Shown: positions 50,085 to 57,670 of the stretch, piece after piece
Numbering within the stretch: position 1 is the stretch's first letter
Layout of the letters: every line of letters starts with the position of its first letter
Origin: Bradyrhizobium tropiciagri
GTDB lineage: Bacteria; Pseudomonadota; Alphaproteobacteria; Rhizobiales; Xanthobacteraceae
Direction: 5' to 3'
Length of the DNA: 64,000 nt
NCBI RefSeq assembly: GCF_018130545.1
Contig: NZ_JAFCKF010000003.1
Location: 124,001-188,000, forward strand
The notes under the pieces: model-generated
Told to the model about the DNA's origin: nothing
The model's input: the letters and a program-made list of their open reading frames with translations, nothing else
Database searches by the model: none
Position numbers and translations under genes: made by a program

Positions 50085-50768
50085 ATGGCAAGCCGTCCCG
50101 ACCGCCTTACCGCTCCGCAGAAATCCGCGCGCCGCCCCATCGCTCCGACGCGGCGGCGTACCCAGGCCGAACGCACCGAAGCCACCCGCACGCTGATCCT
50201 CAAAGCGGCCGCCAACCTGATCCGCCGCCGCGGCTATGCCCGCTTCCGCACCGCCGACGTCGCGGCCGAGGCCGGCCTCTCGCGCGGCGCGCAGTTGCAT
50301 CACTTCCCGACCAAGGATTCGCTCGTCGTCGCGACGCTGGAATATGTGTTCGAACAGGCCCAGGTGCTGAGCCGCCGGCGCGCCGCCGCGGTCAACCGGC
50401 CGCGCGACCTGATCGAGGCGGTGATCGAGGACGCCCGCGAATTCTTCTTCAGCGAGCACTTCATGGTGGCGATCGACATCGTGCTGTCGACCTCGACCGA
50501 CGACGCCGTGCGCAAGCAGATCCTCGAGATCTCGCGCAAGGCGCGCCGGCCGGTGGAGACGGCCTGGACCGAGGCGCTGGCCGCGAGCGGCGTGCCGGCG
50601 GCACTGGCGCCCGACATCGTCGCGCTGACACTGAGCCTGGTCCGCGGCATGGCCCTGCGCACGCTCTGGGATAACGATCCGAAATGGTTCGACGAGTTAT
50701 TCGCGGTTTGGCGGCGCATGATCAAGATCTTCCTCGAAGCGCAAACGCCGAAAGCGCGGGCACGATGA
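50085..50768 (+). CDS. TetR-family transcriptional regulator
   Basis: The 227-residue protein has a basic, disordered start (APQKSARRPIAPTRRRTQAERTEATR). The TetR HTH follows: LILKAAANLIRRRGYARFRTADVAAEAGLSRGAQLHHFPTKDSLV, then an all-helical ligand domain. ATG 50085 is used; TTG 50079 is possible. It lies inside the dioxygenase operon, between ferredoxin and the first VOC gene, whose ATG overlaps its stop. It is the likely repressor of the operon, responding to the substrate or a ring metabolite. Its operator is not certain. Confidence 0.9.
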   Translation: MASRPDRLTAPQKSARRPIAPTRRRTQAERTEATRTLILKAAANLIRRRGYARFRTADVAAEAGLSRGAQLHHFPTKDSLVVATLEYVFEQAQVLSRRRAAAVNRPRDLIEAVIEDAREFFFSEHFMVAIDIVLSTSTDDAVRKQILEISRKARRPVETAWTEALAASGVPAALAPDIVALTLSLVRGMALRTLWDNDPKWFDELFAVWRRMIKIFLEAQTPKARAR

Positions 50769-51655
50769 ACAACGGCACGGCGACCCCGCTGATCACGTCG
50801 GTCTGCTACGTCCGCCTCGCGGTCAGCGAGCCGACTGCCGGCGCGCGGTTCGTATCCGACATTTTCGGCCTGCAACGCGTCGCCGATGACGACGGCGAGA
50901 TCGCCTTCCGCTCCGACGATCGTTTCCGCACGGTGAGCTTCGCCAAGAATCCGGCCAAGGATTCGATGGATGATGCGAGCATCGGCATCGAGGTATGGGA
51001 CGACAAGGCACTGGCGGAGATCGCAACGCGATTGCGCGATCTTCACTTCACCGTTGCCGAGGCGACGCCGGCGGAATGCCGCCGTCGCCATGTGCAATCG
51101 GCGCTGCTGGCGCAGGACGCCTCCGGCAATCGGATCGACCTCGTGGTGCGTCCGCGCCGCAGTGGACGGCGCTATTTCCCGGCACGCGACGCCGGCATCG
51201 TGCAATTCCACAGCGTCGGTCTGCGGACCACCGACCACGTCCGCGACACGGCGTTCTGGAAGGCCCTCGGCGCCGACGTCAGCGACTGGGTCGGCGACAT
51301 CGCATACTTGCGGATCGACGCGATGCATCACCGCATCGCGCTCTATCCCTCCAAGCGTAACGGCTTGCTCTACGCCGCCTTCGAGGTCGAGGCGCTCGAT
51401 CAGATCATGCAGAACAGCCATTTCATGCAGGAGAGCCAGATCAAGATCGTGCAAGGTCCCGGCCGCGAGCCGGCGTCGCGGCAGATCTTCCTGCATGTCG
51501 AGGGGCCGGACGGCCTGATCTTTTCCTACGTCAACGGCATGGCCGAGCTCGGCGACAAGCCGCGGCTGGCGCGGCAATTCCCGCTTCTTGCCACCTCGCT
51601 CTGCGACTGGGGCAGCGCCAGCAACGACGTGCCCGAACTCGACGCGCCCGGCTGA
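50765..51655 (+). CDS. VOC-family protein, extradiol-dioxygenase-like, iron site incomplete
   Basis: This 296-residue two-module VOC protein resembles type I extradiol ring-cleavage dioxygenases. The first iron His is present (H149 in QFHSVGL). The second is replaced by Phe (F206 in AAFEVEALDQI) and the Glu ligand by Ser (S254 in GPDGLIFSYVNG). The paralogue encoded next (51677-52537) keeps all three, judged by alignment of the two. ATG 50765 overlaps the TetR stop. A catalytic role in ring cleavage is therefore doubtful; it may pair with or regulate its neighbour, or have another activity. Confidence 0.85.
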   Translation: MNNGTATPLITSVCYVRLAVSEPTAGARFVSDIFGLQRVADDDGEIAFRSDDRFRTVSFAKNPAKDSMDDASIGIEVWDDKALAEIATRLRDLHFTVAEATPAECRRRHVQSALLAQDASGNRIDLVVRPRRSGRRYFPARDAGIVQFHSVGLRTTDHVRDTAFWKALGADVSDWVGDIAYLRIDAMHHRIALYPSKRNGLLYAAFEVEALDQIMQNSHFMQESQIKIVQGPGREPASRQIFLHVEGPDGLIFSYVNGMAELGDKPRLARQFPLLATSLCDWGSASNDVPELDAPG

Positions 51656-51676
51656 AGCGGAAAACGGAGACCACGC

Positions 51677-52537
51677 ATGATCCAGCTCAAGGATGTCAGC
51701 TACGTCCGCCTCGGTTCGCCTGACCTTGAATCGGCGGAGCATTTTGCCACCGTCTGCCTCGGCCTGCAGGTCGCCGATCGCGGCAAGAAGGATCTCTATC
51801 TGCGCTCCGACGCGCGCGCCCACACGCTGTGCTATTCGGAAGGCGATCCGAACAGCCAGACCGTCGGCTTCGAGGTCGAAGACGAGGCGAGCCTGCAGGA
51901 CGCAGCGTCCACGCTGGAGCAGCTCGGTCATCCCGTGCATGCCGGCACCGCTGAGGAGGCCGAGCAGCGCAAGGTGAAGGCCTTCATCGGCTTTCGCGAC
52001 CCGACCGGCAATCACGTCGAACTCGTGGTGCGGCCGGAGCGCAGCGGGCGGCGCTATTTCGCCAGCCGCGACGCCGGGATCACCGGCTTCAGCCATATCG
52101 GACTGAATTCGACCGATCCCGCGCGTGACGAACGGTTCTGGACCCAGGTCTGCAACGCGCGCGTCAGCGACCGCATCGGCGATATCCCGCTGATGCGCGT
52201 CAACGCCATCCACCACACCATCGCGCTGGTGCGGGCGCCGCGCGCCGGCATCCAGCACATCAACCACCAGGTCGAAAGCAGCGACGACGTGCTGCGCTCC
52301 TACTATTTCCTCAACGAGAAGCGCGTGCCGATCGTGTTCGGACCCGGCCGGCACCCGACGTCGGGCGCCCGCTTCCTCTACTTCAGGGGACCGGACGGCA
52401 TGATCTTCGAATACTCCGTCGGCGTCGACGAGATCGAGGACGAGGCGACGCACCGGCCGCGGCAGTTCGGCTTTGAACCAACAAGCTTCTGCATGTGGGG
52501 CGCAAAGCCCGCCGGCATGACGCTTCCCAACGACTGA
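51677..52537 (+). CDS. Type I extradiol ring-cleavage dioxygenase (VOC family)
   Basis: The 286-residue protein has two VOC modules and, in the second, the iron ligands expected of extradiol dioxygenases: H140 (GFSHIGL), H197 (INHQVESSDDV, with H194 also nearby) and E245 (GPDGMIFEYS). It would cleave a catechol next to the diol, using Fe(II) and O2. It starts 21 bases after the VOC paralogue with a GGAGACC site. Together with the Rieske dioxygenase and diol dehydrogenase it makes a complete ring-cleavage route. The substrate is unknown. Confidence 0.9.
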   Translation: MIQLKDVSYVRLGSPDLESAEHFATVCLGLQVADRGKKDLYLRSDARAHTLCYSEGDPNSQTVGFEVEDEASLQDAASTLEQLGHPVHAGTAEEAEQRKVKAFIGFRDPTGNHVELVVRPERSGRRYFASRDAGITGFSHIGLNSTDPARDERFWTQVCNARVSDRIGDIPLMRVNAIHHTIALVRAPRAGIQHINHQVESSDDVLRSYYFLNEKRVPIVFGPGRHPTSGARFLYFRGPDGMIFEYSVGVDEIEDEATHRPRQFGFEPTSFCMWGAKPAGMTLPND

Positions 52538-52577
52538 CAACCGCATCACCCGTCAGGGCGCCGCACAGCGAGGACGC

Positions 52578-53357
52578 ATGGATCTGGGATTGAAGGGGCG
52601 CACGGCGATCGTCTGCGCCGCGAGCCAGGGGCTCGGCAAGGCAAGTGCGATGGCTCTCGCCCGTGAAGGCGTCGAACTGGTCATTGCGGCGCGCCGGCGC
52701 GACATCCTGGAGAGCGCGGCCGACGAGATCGCGGCCGCGACCGGCAACCGCCCCAGGCCCGTGATCGCCGACGTGACCACGGCGGACGGGCGCGGCGCGC
52801 TGCTCGCCGCCTGCCCCGCCCCCGACATCCTCGTCACCAATGCCGGCGGGCCGCCACCGGGCGACTTCCGCAAATTCGAACGCGACGACTGGATCAAGGC
52901 GCTCGACGGCAACATGCTGGCGCCGATCGCGCTGATCAAGGCGACGCTCGACGGCATGATCGCGCGCCGGTTCGGCCGCATCGTCAACGTGACCTCGCAT
53001 GCGGTGAAGGCACCGGTTGCGATGCTCGCGCTGTCGAACGGCGCACGCACCGGCCTCACCGGATTCGTTGCCGGGCTCGCACGCTCGGTCGCCGAACACA
53101 ATGTGACCGTGAACAATCTGCTGCCCGGCACCTTCGACACCGACCGCCTGAAGTCAAACCTGGCGGCACTGGCGAAAAATACCTCGCGCGGCGTAGCGGA
53201 GGTCACGGAAGAGATCCGCACCACGAACCCGACCAAACGCTTCGGCCATCCGCACGAATTCGGCGCGACCTGCGCGTTCCTGTGCTCGGCGCAGGCGGGC
53301 TACATCACCGGCCAGAACATCCTGATCGACGGTGGCGCCTATCCCGGTACGTTCTGA
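52578..53357 (+). CDS. SDR-family protein lacking the YxxxK motif
   Basis: The 259-residue protein has the SDR fold: CAASQGLGKASAMALA for cofactor (Ala-Ser replaces Gly-Gly), TNAGGPPPGDF, NVTSHAVKAP and a C-terminal TGQNILIDGGAYPG. Where the Tyr-xxx-Lys pair is expected it reads LALSNGARTGL, so Tyr is replaced by Ser and Lys by Arg. A subgroup of SDRs of this type is widespread and still called oxidoreductases, but the mechanism must differ or activity be lost. It is the last gene of the dioxygenase operon, 40 bases after the ring-cleavage gene. Confidence 0.84.
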   Translation: MDLGLKGRTAIVCAASQGLGKASAMALAREGVELVIAARRRDILESAADEIAAATGNRPRPVIADVTTADGRGALLAACPAPDILVTNAGGPPPGDFRKFERDDWIKALDGNMLAPIALIKATLDGMIARRFGRIVNVTSHAVKAPVAMLALSNGARTGLTGFVAGLARSVAEHNVTVNNLLPGTFDTDRLKSNLAALAKNTSRGVAEVTEEIRTTNPTKRFGHPHEFGATCAFLCSAQAGYITGQNILIDGGAYPGTF

Positions 53358-53429
53358 TCCCGGGTAGAGCGATTGACAAGGAGAGCGCGCAGGCCTCAAT
53401 TATTTGGCACAAAACGCGGAGTGTTCAAC

Positions 53430-53900
53430 ATGTTGAAGACTTTTGTCACCGCCCTTCTGGGAGTGATGGTTTTCGCTTCTTCCGCAGTCGCCGAGATGGC
53501 CGAGACCATCGCGCGTAATGACAAGAATACCAGTTGGCTCTTCATTTCTACTGCAAACAAACTGTCGTTCAATGGAACGACCGTGACCCTATCGGAGGTT
53601 TCGCCGCGGATCGTGATGTTTGCCGACCGACCCCGCCGGGTGGCCGATACGGTGTCCGTGCAGGACTTTGTCGATGGATGGGCGAAGGGCAAAGACAATA
53701 GCTTCCAGAGCAGCCCCCCAAATGCCGGATTCACGGTTTGGGTCGATGGAGCCTACCAGGTGTCGGTGATGCAACTTAGCGATCCGGCCTATGATGGGCG
53801 GAACCTTTCGTTCAAGGTCAAGTCAGTGAAAGGTCAACTGCCCAAATCCGGCGAGCAAACCTCTATATTTATTGATTGGTGCAATCAAATTATGTGCTGA
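53430..53900 (+). CDS. Secreted hypothetical protein, 156 aa, atypical base composition
   Basis: The product has a clear signal peptide (MLKTFVTALLGVMVFASSAVAEM). A soluble domain follows (TSWLFISTANKLSFNGTTVTLSEVSPRIVMFADRPRRVAD, DFVDGWAKGKDN) and ends CNQIMC, which could form a disulphide. ATG 53430 follows GGAG at good distance. No family is recognised. Its codon use is visibly less GC-rich than the flanking operon (AAT, ACA, TTT, ATT are frequent), and it lies in the block between the operon and tRNA-Tyr, so acquisition by transfer is possible. It would be periplasmic. Confidence 0.65.
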   Translation: MLKTFVTALLGVMVFASSAVAEMAETIARNDKNTSWLFISTANKLSFNGTTVTLSEVSPRIVMFADRPRRVADTVSVQDFVDGWAKGKDNSFQSSPPNAGFTVWVDGAYQVSVMQLSDPAYDGRNLSFKVKSVKGQLPKSGEQTSIFIDWCNQIMC

Positions 53901-54118
53901 ATCGGCCCCGCGAGTTGCACCGGAGCAGCGCAATGGCTGAACGCTGCGCCCCTAGAGCCGAAAATCGCCTCCTGCGCAACTTGACTCAGCGGCAACGGAA
54001 ACCTTCCATCCGTTTCGTTTACTTGTCCAGCCGGTCGAAAATTGGATGGGTGACATAGAGCGCGATGTGGCTGTGCGTGCCGATGTTCTCAGTTGAGCTA
54101 CTGAGACGCCGGCTTTGG

Positions 54119-54324
54119 CTACTGCTGCTTCGTGGCGTTTCGCGTCTGCTTGCGCGCGATGTTGTCAACAACGGCCTGCCATTCGTTCTTGCCGGCCTTT
54201 CGCGCACGACGCCGCATAGAACGCAAAGCGCTGTTCGACGGATAGTTGACGCCCGTATGCTTTTGAAGCCGACGTTGATAGCCACCAAAGCGATGAAGGC
54301 GATAATCGCCAAAAGAAAATGCAT
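54119..54324 (-). pseudogene. Possible frameshifted small membrane protein
   Basis: From ATG 54324 the frame gives a hydrophobic start (MHFLLAIIAFIALVAINVG). A one-base shift near 54280 leads into a continuous basic tail (QRRLQKHTGVNYPSNSALRSMRRRARKAGKNEWQAVV) ending at TAG 54119. The two parts together resemble one small single-pass protein of about 68 residues. Without the shift, the first frame continues for about 80 low-complexity residues. Either a real frameshift or a sequencing error could explain it; the join is inference. Confidence 0.35.
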
Positions 54325-54357
54325 CTCAACCAGCCCTTCTTGTAGGCGCTGAATCGA

Positions 54358-54384
54358 AAGGGGCCACTCACGCAGCGGCCCCTT
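54358..54384. terminator. Hairpin with GGCCCCTT stem
   Basis: AAGGGGCC (54358-54365) and GGCCCCTT (54377-54384) pair around an 11-base loop. It lies about 180 bases past the 3' end of tRNA-Tyr. No long T-run follows, so it may be a weak terminator or a processing signal. Nothing else of note is seen in 53901-54118 or 54385-54490. Confidence 0.45.
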
Positions 54385-54490
54385 GCCGGTTGAAAATTGG
54401 ATCGGAATGAAATCTAGCCCCGGCGACGTGTAGACGAGAGTTTCCCGCAACTTTTGAGGATTCAGTAGAATCACCGTCCTCAGCGCTAAT

Positions 54491-54540
54491 GCTTCCCATA
54501 CGCTTCCCAATTCTGGGAAGCACGGACCGGTTGGGAAGCA
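54491..54540. repeat. Cluster of GCTTCCCA boxes in both orientations next to tRNA-Tyr
   Basis: GCTTCCCA occurs at 54491-54498 and 54502-54509, and its inverse TGGGAAGC at 54514-54521 and 54532-54539. The middle two form a perfect hairpin with a 4-base loop. The cluster ends 27 bases from the 3' end of tRNA-Tyr. Repeated short boxes beside a tRNA 3' end recall integrase arm sites, but no integrase gene is nearby. Confidence 0.6.
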
Positions 54541-54566
54541 CACCGTCTCTAAGAGATTGATTTGAT

Positions 54567-54652
54567 TGGTGGGGGAGGCAGGACTCGAACCTGCGAAGCC
54601 ATGAGGCGGCTGATTTACAGTCAGCTCCCTTTGCCACTCGGGACACTCCCCC
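54567..54652 (-). tRNA. tRNA-Tyr (GUA)
   Basis: The 86-base minus-strand gene has acceptor GGGGGAG paired to CTCCCCC, a long variable arm (GCCTCATGGCTTC) typical of tRNA-Tyr, anticodon loop CTGTAAA with anticodon GTA, T-arm GCAGGTTCGAGTCCTGC and an encoded CCA. All features are complete, so it should be functional. Its 3' side faces the gene-poor region with the GCTTCCCA boxes. Confidence 0.96.
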
Positions 54653-54846
54653 GTCCAACAGCATCAGACCGGCCGCGCGAGTGGCGGCGGACCGGGTCAT
54701 CGAAATGACGCTGATAACCGGCCGACCCGAAGCGGGTGCGCGGTCGGGCGCGTTTATGGGCGAAGGCGGTCCCCAAAGTCAACCAAGCCAGCACCCGATT
54801 TGCCGGTTAAATTGCCAATAATCGGGAGCCGTGACACAAGCCTCAC

Positions 54847-55671
54847 ATGAGCGATCGCGACCGCAAACCCAATTTCCGAGGCAAGGGCGGTAAACCCTTC
54901 CAAAAAGGGCCGAAATTCGGCCGCCCGCCCGGCCGCCGGGAGCGCGAATCCGGTTCCGACGGACCGGTGATTCTGTATGGCTGGCACACGGTGGCGGCGG
55001 CGCTGGCCAACCCGGAGCGCCAGATCCGCAAGCTTTACCTCACCGAGAACGCCGCCAAGCGGCTCGCCGACGAAAACATCGCCACCCGCGTCACCCCGGA
55101 AATCGTCCGCCCCGGTGATATCGACCGCCGCCTCACCCCCGATGCCGTGCATCAGGGCCTCCTGGCGGAGGCCGATCCCCTGCCCTCGCCCGACATCGAC
55201 ACGCTGGCGCTGGAGGGCATCGTGCTGGTGCTCGACCAGATCACCGATCCGCACAATGTCGGCGCCATCCTGCGCTCGGCCGCGGCGTTCGCGGTGAAGG
55301 CGATCGTCACCACCGCCCGCCACAGCCCGGAGGCGACCGGCGTGCTGGCGAAGTCCGCCTCCGGCGCGCTCGAGCTGGTTCCCATGGTCACGGTGCAGAA
55401 CCTGGCACGCGCGCTGAACGAATTGAACGATCGCGGTTTCCAGACCGTCGGCCTCGACAGCGAGGGCACGGAAGATCTCGGCAAGGTCGCGCTGCAGCAG
55501 CCGCTCGCGCTGGTGCTCGGCGCCGAAGGCAAGGGCCTGCGGCAATTGACGCGCGACACCTGCCGCGTCGTCGCCCGCCTCGACATGCCCGGCGAGATCA
55601 AGAGCCTGAACGTGTCGAACGCCTGCGTGCTCGCGCTCTATATCGGCGCCAGCCGGCTTGGGCTGATGTGA
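54847..55671 (+). CDS. rlmB: 23S rRNA Gm2251-type 2'-O-methyltransferase (RlmB/SpoU family)
   Basis: The 274-residue protein has a basic, disordered N-terminal tail (about 1-38) and a substrate-binding domain starting ILYGWHTVAAALANP. The SpoU knot-fold motifs follow: LDQITDPHNVGAILRSAAAF, LVLGAEGKGLRQLTR and LDMPGEIKSLNVSNACVLALY. These bind S-adenosylmethionine and place it in the TrmH group 3/RlmB family. It methylates a ribose of 23S rRNA. It stands alone between tRNA-Tyr and a terminator, as in many alphaproteobacteria. The basic tail may help RNA binding. Confidence 0.92.
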   Translation: MSDRDRKPNFRGKGGKPFQKGPKFGRPPGRRERESGSDGPVILYGWHTVAAALANPERQIRKLYLTENAAKRLADENIATRVTPEIVRPGDIDRRLTPDAVHQGLLAEADPLPSPDIDTLALEGIVLVLDQITDPHNVGAILRSAAAFAVKAIVTTARHSPEATGVLAKSASGALELVPMVTVQNLARALNELNDRGFQTVGLDSEGTEDLGKVALQQPLALVLGAEGKGLRQLTRDTCRVVARLDMPGEIKSLNVSNACVLALYIGASRLGLM

Positions 55672-55677
55672 ACGAAA

Positions 55678-55708
55678 AACGCCCGCTCGCGTGACGCGAA
55701 CGGGCGTT
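55678..55708 (+). terminator. Terminator hairpin after rlmB
   Basis: AACGCCCG (55678-55685) pairs with CGGGCGTT (55701-55708), extended by TCGC/GCGA inside. It starts 6 bases after the rlmB stop and also lies beyond the convergent Gly/Tyr/His-rich gene, so it may serve both. Confidence 0.7.
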
Positions 55709-55731
55709 GATATTGTCGATTGGTCGCCGGA

Positions 55732-56172
55732 TCAGTAGTAGCGGCGCAGCACCGGATGGCCGTAGCGATGCGGCGCGTAGCCGTAGCGATAGCCATAGTG
55801 CGGGCGGTAACCGTAGTGATGGCGGTAACCGTAATGACGGTAGCCATAGCCATAGTGCCGATGGCCGTAATACGGGCGGCCGTAGCCTTCGCGGTAGTAC
55901 GGATGCGGTGCCCAATTGCCCGGGCCGGTGTAGGTCGGGCCCTGGTTGACGTAGTAGTACTGCTGCGGCGCGCTGGGATAGGCAGCATCCGGATCGGGCA
56001 GACGCTCGACCGCGCCGTAACCATAACCGTAACCGCTATAGCCGCCGCAACCGCCACAGCCGTAATTCACGACGGGCGCGGAATAGCCGCACGGGTTGAA
56101 GCCGCACGCCATTGCGGGCGCGGTCACCATGACGGCCACCGCCGCAATCAGTCCTTTGATCATTTGACGCAT
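55732..56172 (-). CDS. Secreted Gly/Tyr/His/Arg-rich protein
   Basis: After a signal peptide (MIKGLIAAVAVMVTAPAMA) the 146-residue product is rich in Gly, Tyr, His and Arg. There is a Cys/Gly cluster (CGFNPCGY, YGCGGCGGY) and then a run of short repeats (YGYRHYGYRHHYGYRPHYGYRYGY) in the last third. The repeats have the RHYGY/RPHYGY unit. Such low-complexity secreted proteins are common in rhizobia, often at the envelope, but their job is unknown; His and Cys clusters could bind metals. ATG 56172 follows GGAGAGAG. Codon use is normal for the region. Confidence 0.72.
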   Translation of the reverse strand: MRQMIKGLIAAVAVMVTAPAMACGFNPCGYSAPVVNYGCGGCGGYSGYGYGYGAVERLPDPDAAYPSAPQQYYYVNQGPTYTGPGNWAPHPYYREGYGRPYYGHRHYGYGYRHYGYRHHYGYRPHYGYRYGYAPHRYGHPVLRRYY

Positions 56173-56263
56173 TACTCTCTCCTGTAGATCTTGCCTGTAG
56201 GTCTTGTTGTCGTCGCGTAGCTCTTGGTGGCTATGAAGGGCCCTCTGCCGGAGGGCTCTTGAT

Positions 56264-56737
56264 TTAGGGGCCTCTCGGTCGCGGTGGCCGCATCGGCGGA
56301 CCCGGCAGCGGCCGCGGCCCGTTGAACTGCGGCGCGTAGATCACGGGCGGGGGATCGACCGGCACGTTGGACTGCGCCGGCAGCGGTGCGGAGTGCGCCC
56401 CCCACGATTCGTGATAGCTCTCGGCCGGCTTGGGCAGCTTGCGGTTGGCCGGCGGCTCGATCTCGAGCCGGCCGTAACCCGGCATGCGGCCGAGGCTCGG
56501 ATAATAATGGCCGACATTCGGCTCGGGATCGATCGGGCGGCCGCCATAGACAGTCGGCACCATCGAGTCGTTGCGGGCAAGCCCCATCGCGCTTTCAACC
56601 ACCGCATAGGAGGCGTCGACGCCGTTGATGATAATGGGCACGCCGGGGCGCGAGGGCACGACGATGTCGAAGCCGCCGCCGGCCAGCGCCGTCGAGGTCA
56701 TCGCAGCCAATATCGCCAGCGCAAGACTTGCGCGCAT
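56264..56737 (-). CDS. Secreted proline-rich hypothetical protein, 157 aa
   Basis: The product has a signal peptide (MRASLALAILAAMTSTALAGG) and a short folded part (FDIVVPSRPGVPIIINGVDASYAVVESAMGLARNDSMVPTVYGG). A long Pro/Gly-rich tail follows (PPANRKLPKPAES, PLPAQSNVPVDPPPVIYAP, GPRPLPGPPMRPPRPRGP). ATG 56737 is used; a GTG at 56743 is possible. It is on the same strand as the Gly/Tyr/His-rich gene 91 bases downstream and may be co-expressed. It is probably an envelope-associated protein; no family is recognised. Confidence 0.65.
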   Translation of the reverse strand: MRASLALAILAAMTSTALAGGGFDIVVPSRPGVPIIINGVDASYAVVESAMGLARNDSMVPTVYGGRPIDPEPNVGHYYPSLGRMPGYGRLEIEPPANRKLPKPAESYHESWGAHSAPLPAQSNVPVDPPPVIYAPQFNGPRPLPGPPMRPPRPRGP

Positions 56738-56907
56738 GTTCACCCAGCGTCCCGAATTGTTCCATCCGCAGCCTAATCCAACGGCTTGGCGGAAGGGTTA
56801 AGGACGCGGGCCAAACTGGCGGTAAGCCTAACGCGTAAGCATCGGCATCCGGTCAATGCGGCCGGGCGGGATCAGAAATCGTTAACGGCCGGCCCTCCGG
56901 GCCCCCA

Positions 56908-57600
56908 TCAGGTAAAGGCGTTCTCGATGATCGAGTGGATGCCGATCGCAATCGTGACCGCACCGACCGCGACCTGAAGGCCGCGATTGGCCCAGGTCAG
57001 CCAGCGCGCCGATGCCGCCAGCGGCACCGCGATCACGCTGGACAGCACGCCCATGCCGATCATCGAGCCGATGCCGAACAGCGCGACATAGCCGAGCCCG
57101 ATCACCGGGCTCGGCGCCTGCGACACCGTCAGCACCAGCAGCGCCGCCGAGCCCGCCATGCCGTGCATCAGGCCGACCAGCAGCGTGCGCCAGCGGAAGC
57201 CGTGCGCATGGCTGTGCGCGGCGCGGACGTGCGGCAGGGTTTCGCCGGCATGGCTATGAGCGTGGAAATGCGTGGTGGCGCCATGCGAATGGGCGTGGAA
57301 GTGCACGCGGTCGCGCCACAGCCGCCACCAGACATGGGCGCCGAGGCCGACCAGCATGATTCCGACCGCGGTCTCGATCGGCGCCGCGACGGTCTCCGGG
57401 ATCGCGTGCCCGAGCAGGATCGCCGCACCGGCAAAGACGAACAGCGTGAGCGTGTGGCCGAGGCCCCAGGTCAGGCCGTGCTTGACGATGTCACCGACAT
57501 GGGTGCGGCGCGCCGCGATGCTCGAAACGGCTGCGATGTGATCCGGCTCCAGCGCATGCTGCATGCCGAGCAGAAAACCAAGACTCAAGATTCCGAACAT
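56908..57600 (-). CDS. Nickel/cobalt transporter of the UreH/HupE-related type
   Basis: This 230-residue membrane protein has about six hydrophobic segments. The first carries the metal-transport signature HALEPDHIAAV (H-x4-D-H). A central cytoplasmic or periplasmic loop is very His-rich (VHFHAHSHGATTHFHAHSHAGE, AHSHAHG). This is the layout of UreH-type or NiCoT-related nickel transporters. ATG 57600 is used; TTG 57603 precedes it. No urease or hydrogenase gene is near, so the metal and role are inferred. It follows the dienelactone hydrolase region on the same strand. Confidence 0.86.
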   Translation of the reverse strand: MFGILSLGFLLGMQHALEPDHIAAVSSIAARRTHVGDIVKHGLTWGLGHTLTLFVFAGAAILLGHAIPETVAAPIETAVGIMLVGLGAHVWWRLWRDRVHFHAHSHGATTHFHAHSHAGETLPHVRAAHSHAHGFRWRTLLVGLMHGMAGSAALLVLTVSQAPSPVIGLGYVALFGIGSMIGMGVLSSVIAVPLAASARWLTWANRGLQVAVGAVTIAIGIHSIIENAFT

Positions 57601-57670
57601 CAACCCTCCGCGCCGGCGCGTGACGACAGATCAAACACCACATCGCTGATCTTGTCAGGCCAGCACATCC

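Noticed and set aside
50300-52549. Very long minus-strand frame (749 codons) opposite TetR and the VOC genes
   Set aside because: It is antisense to three well-supported genes and has no recognisable motif. Long shadow frames are expected at this GC content.
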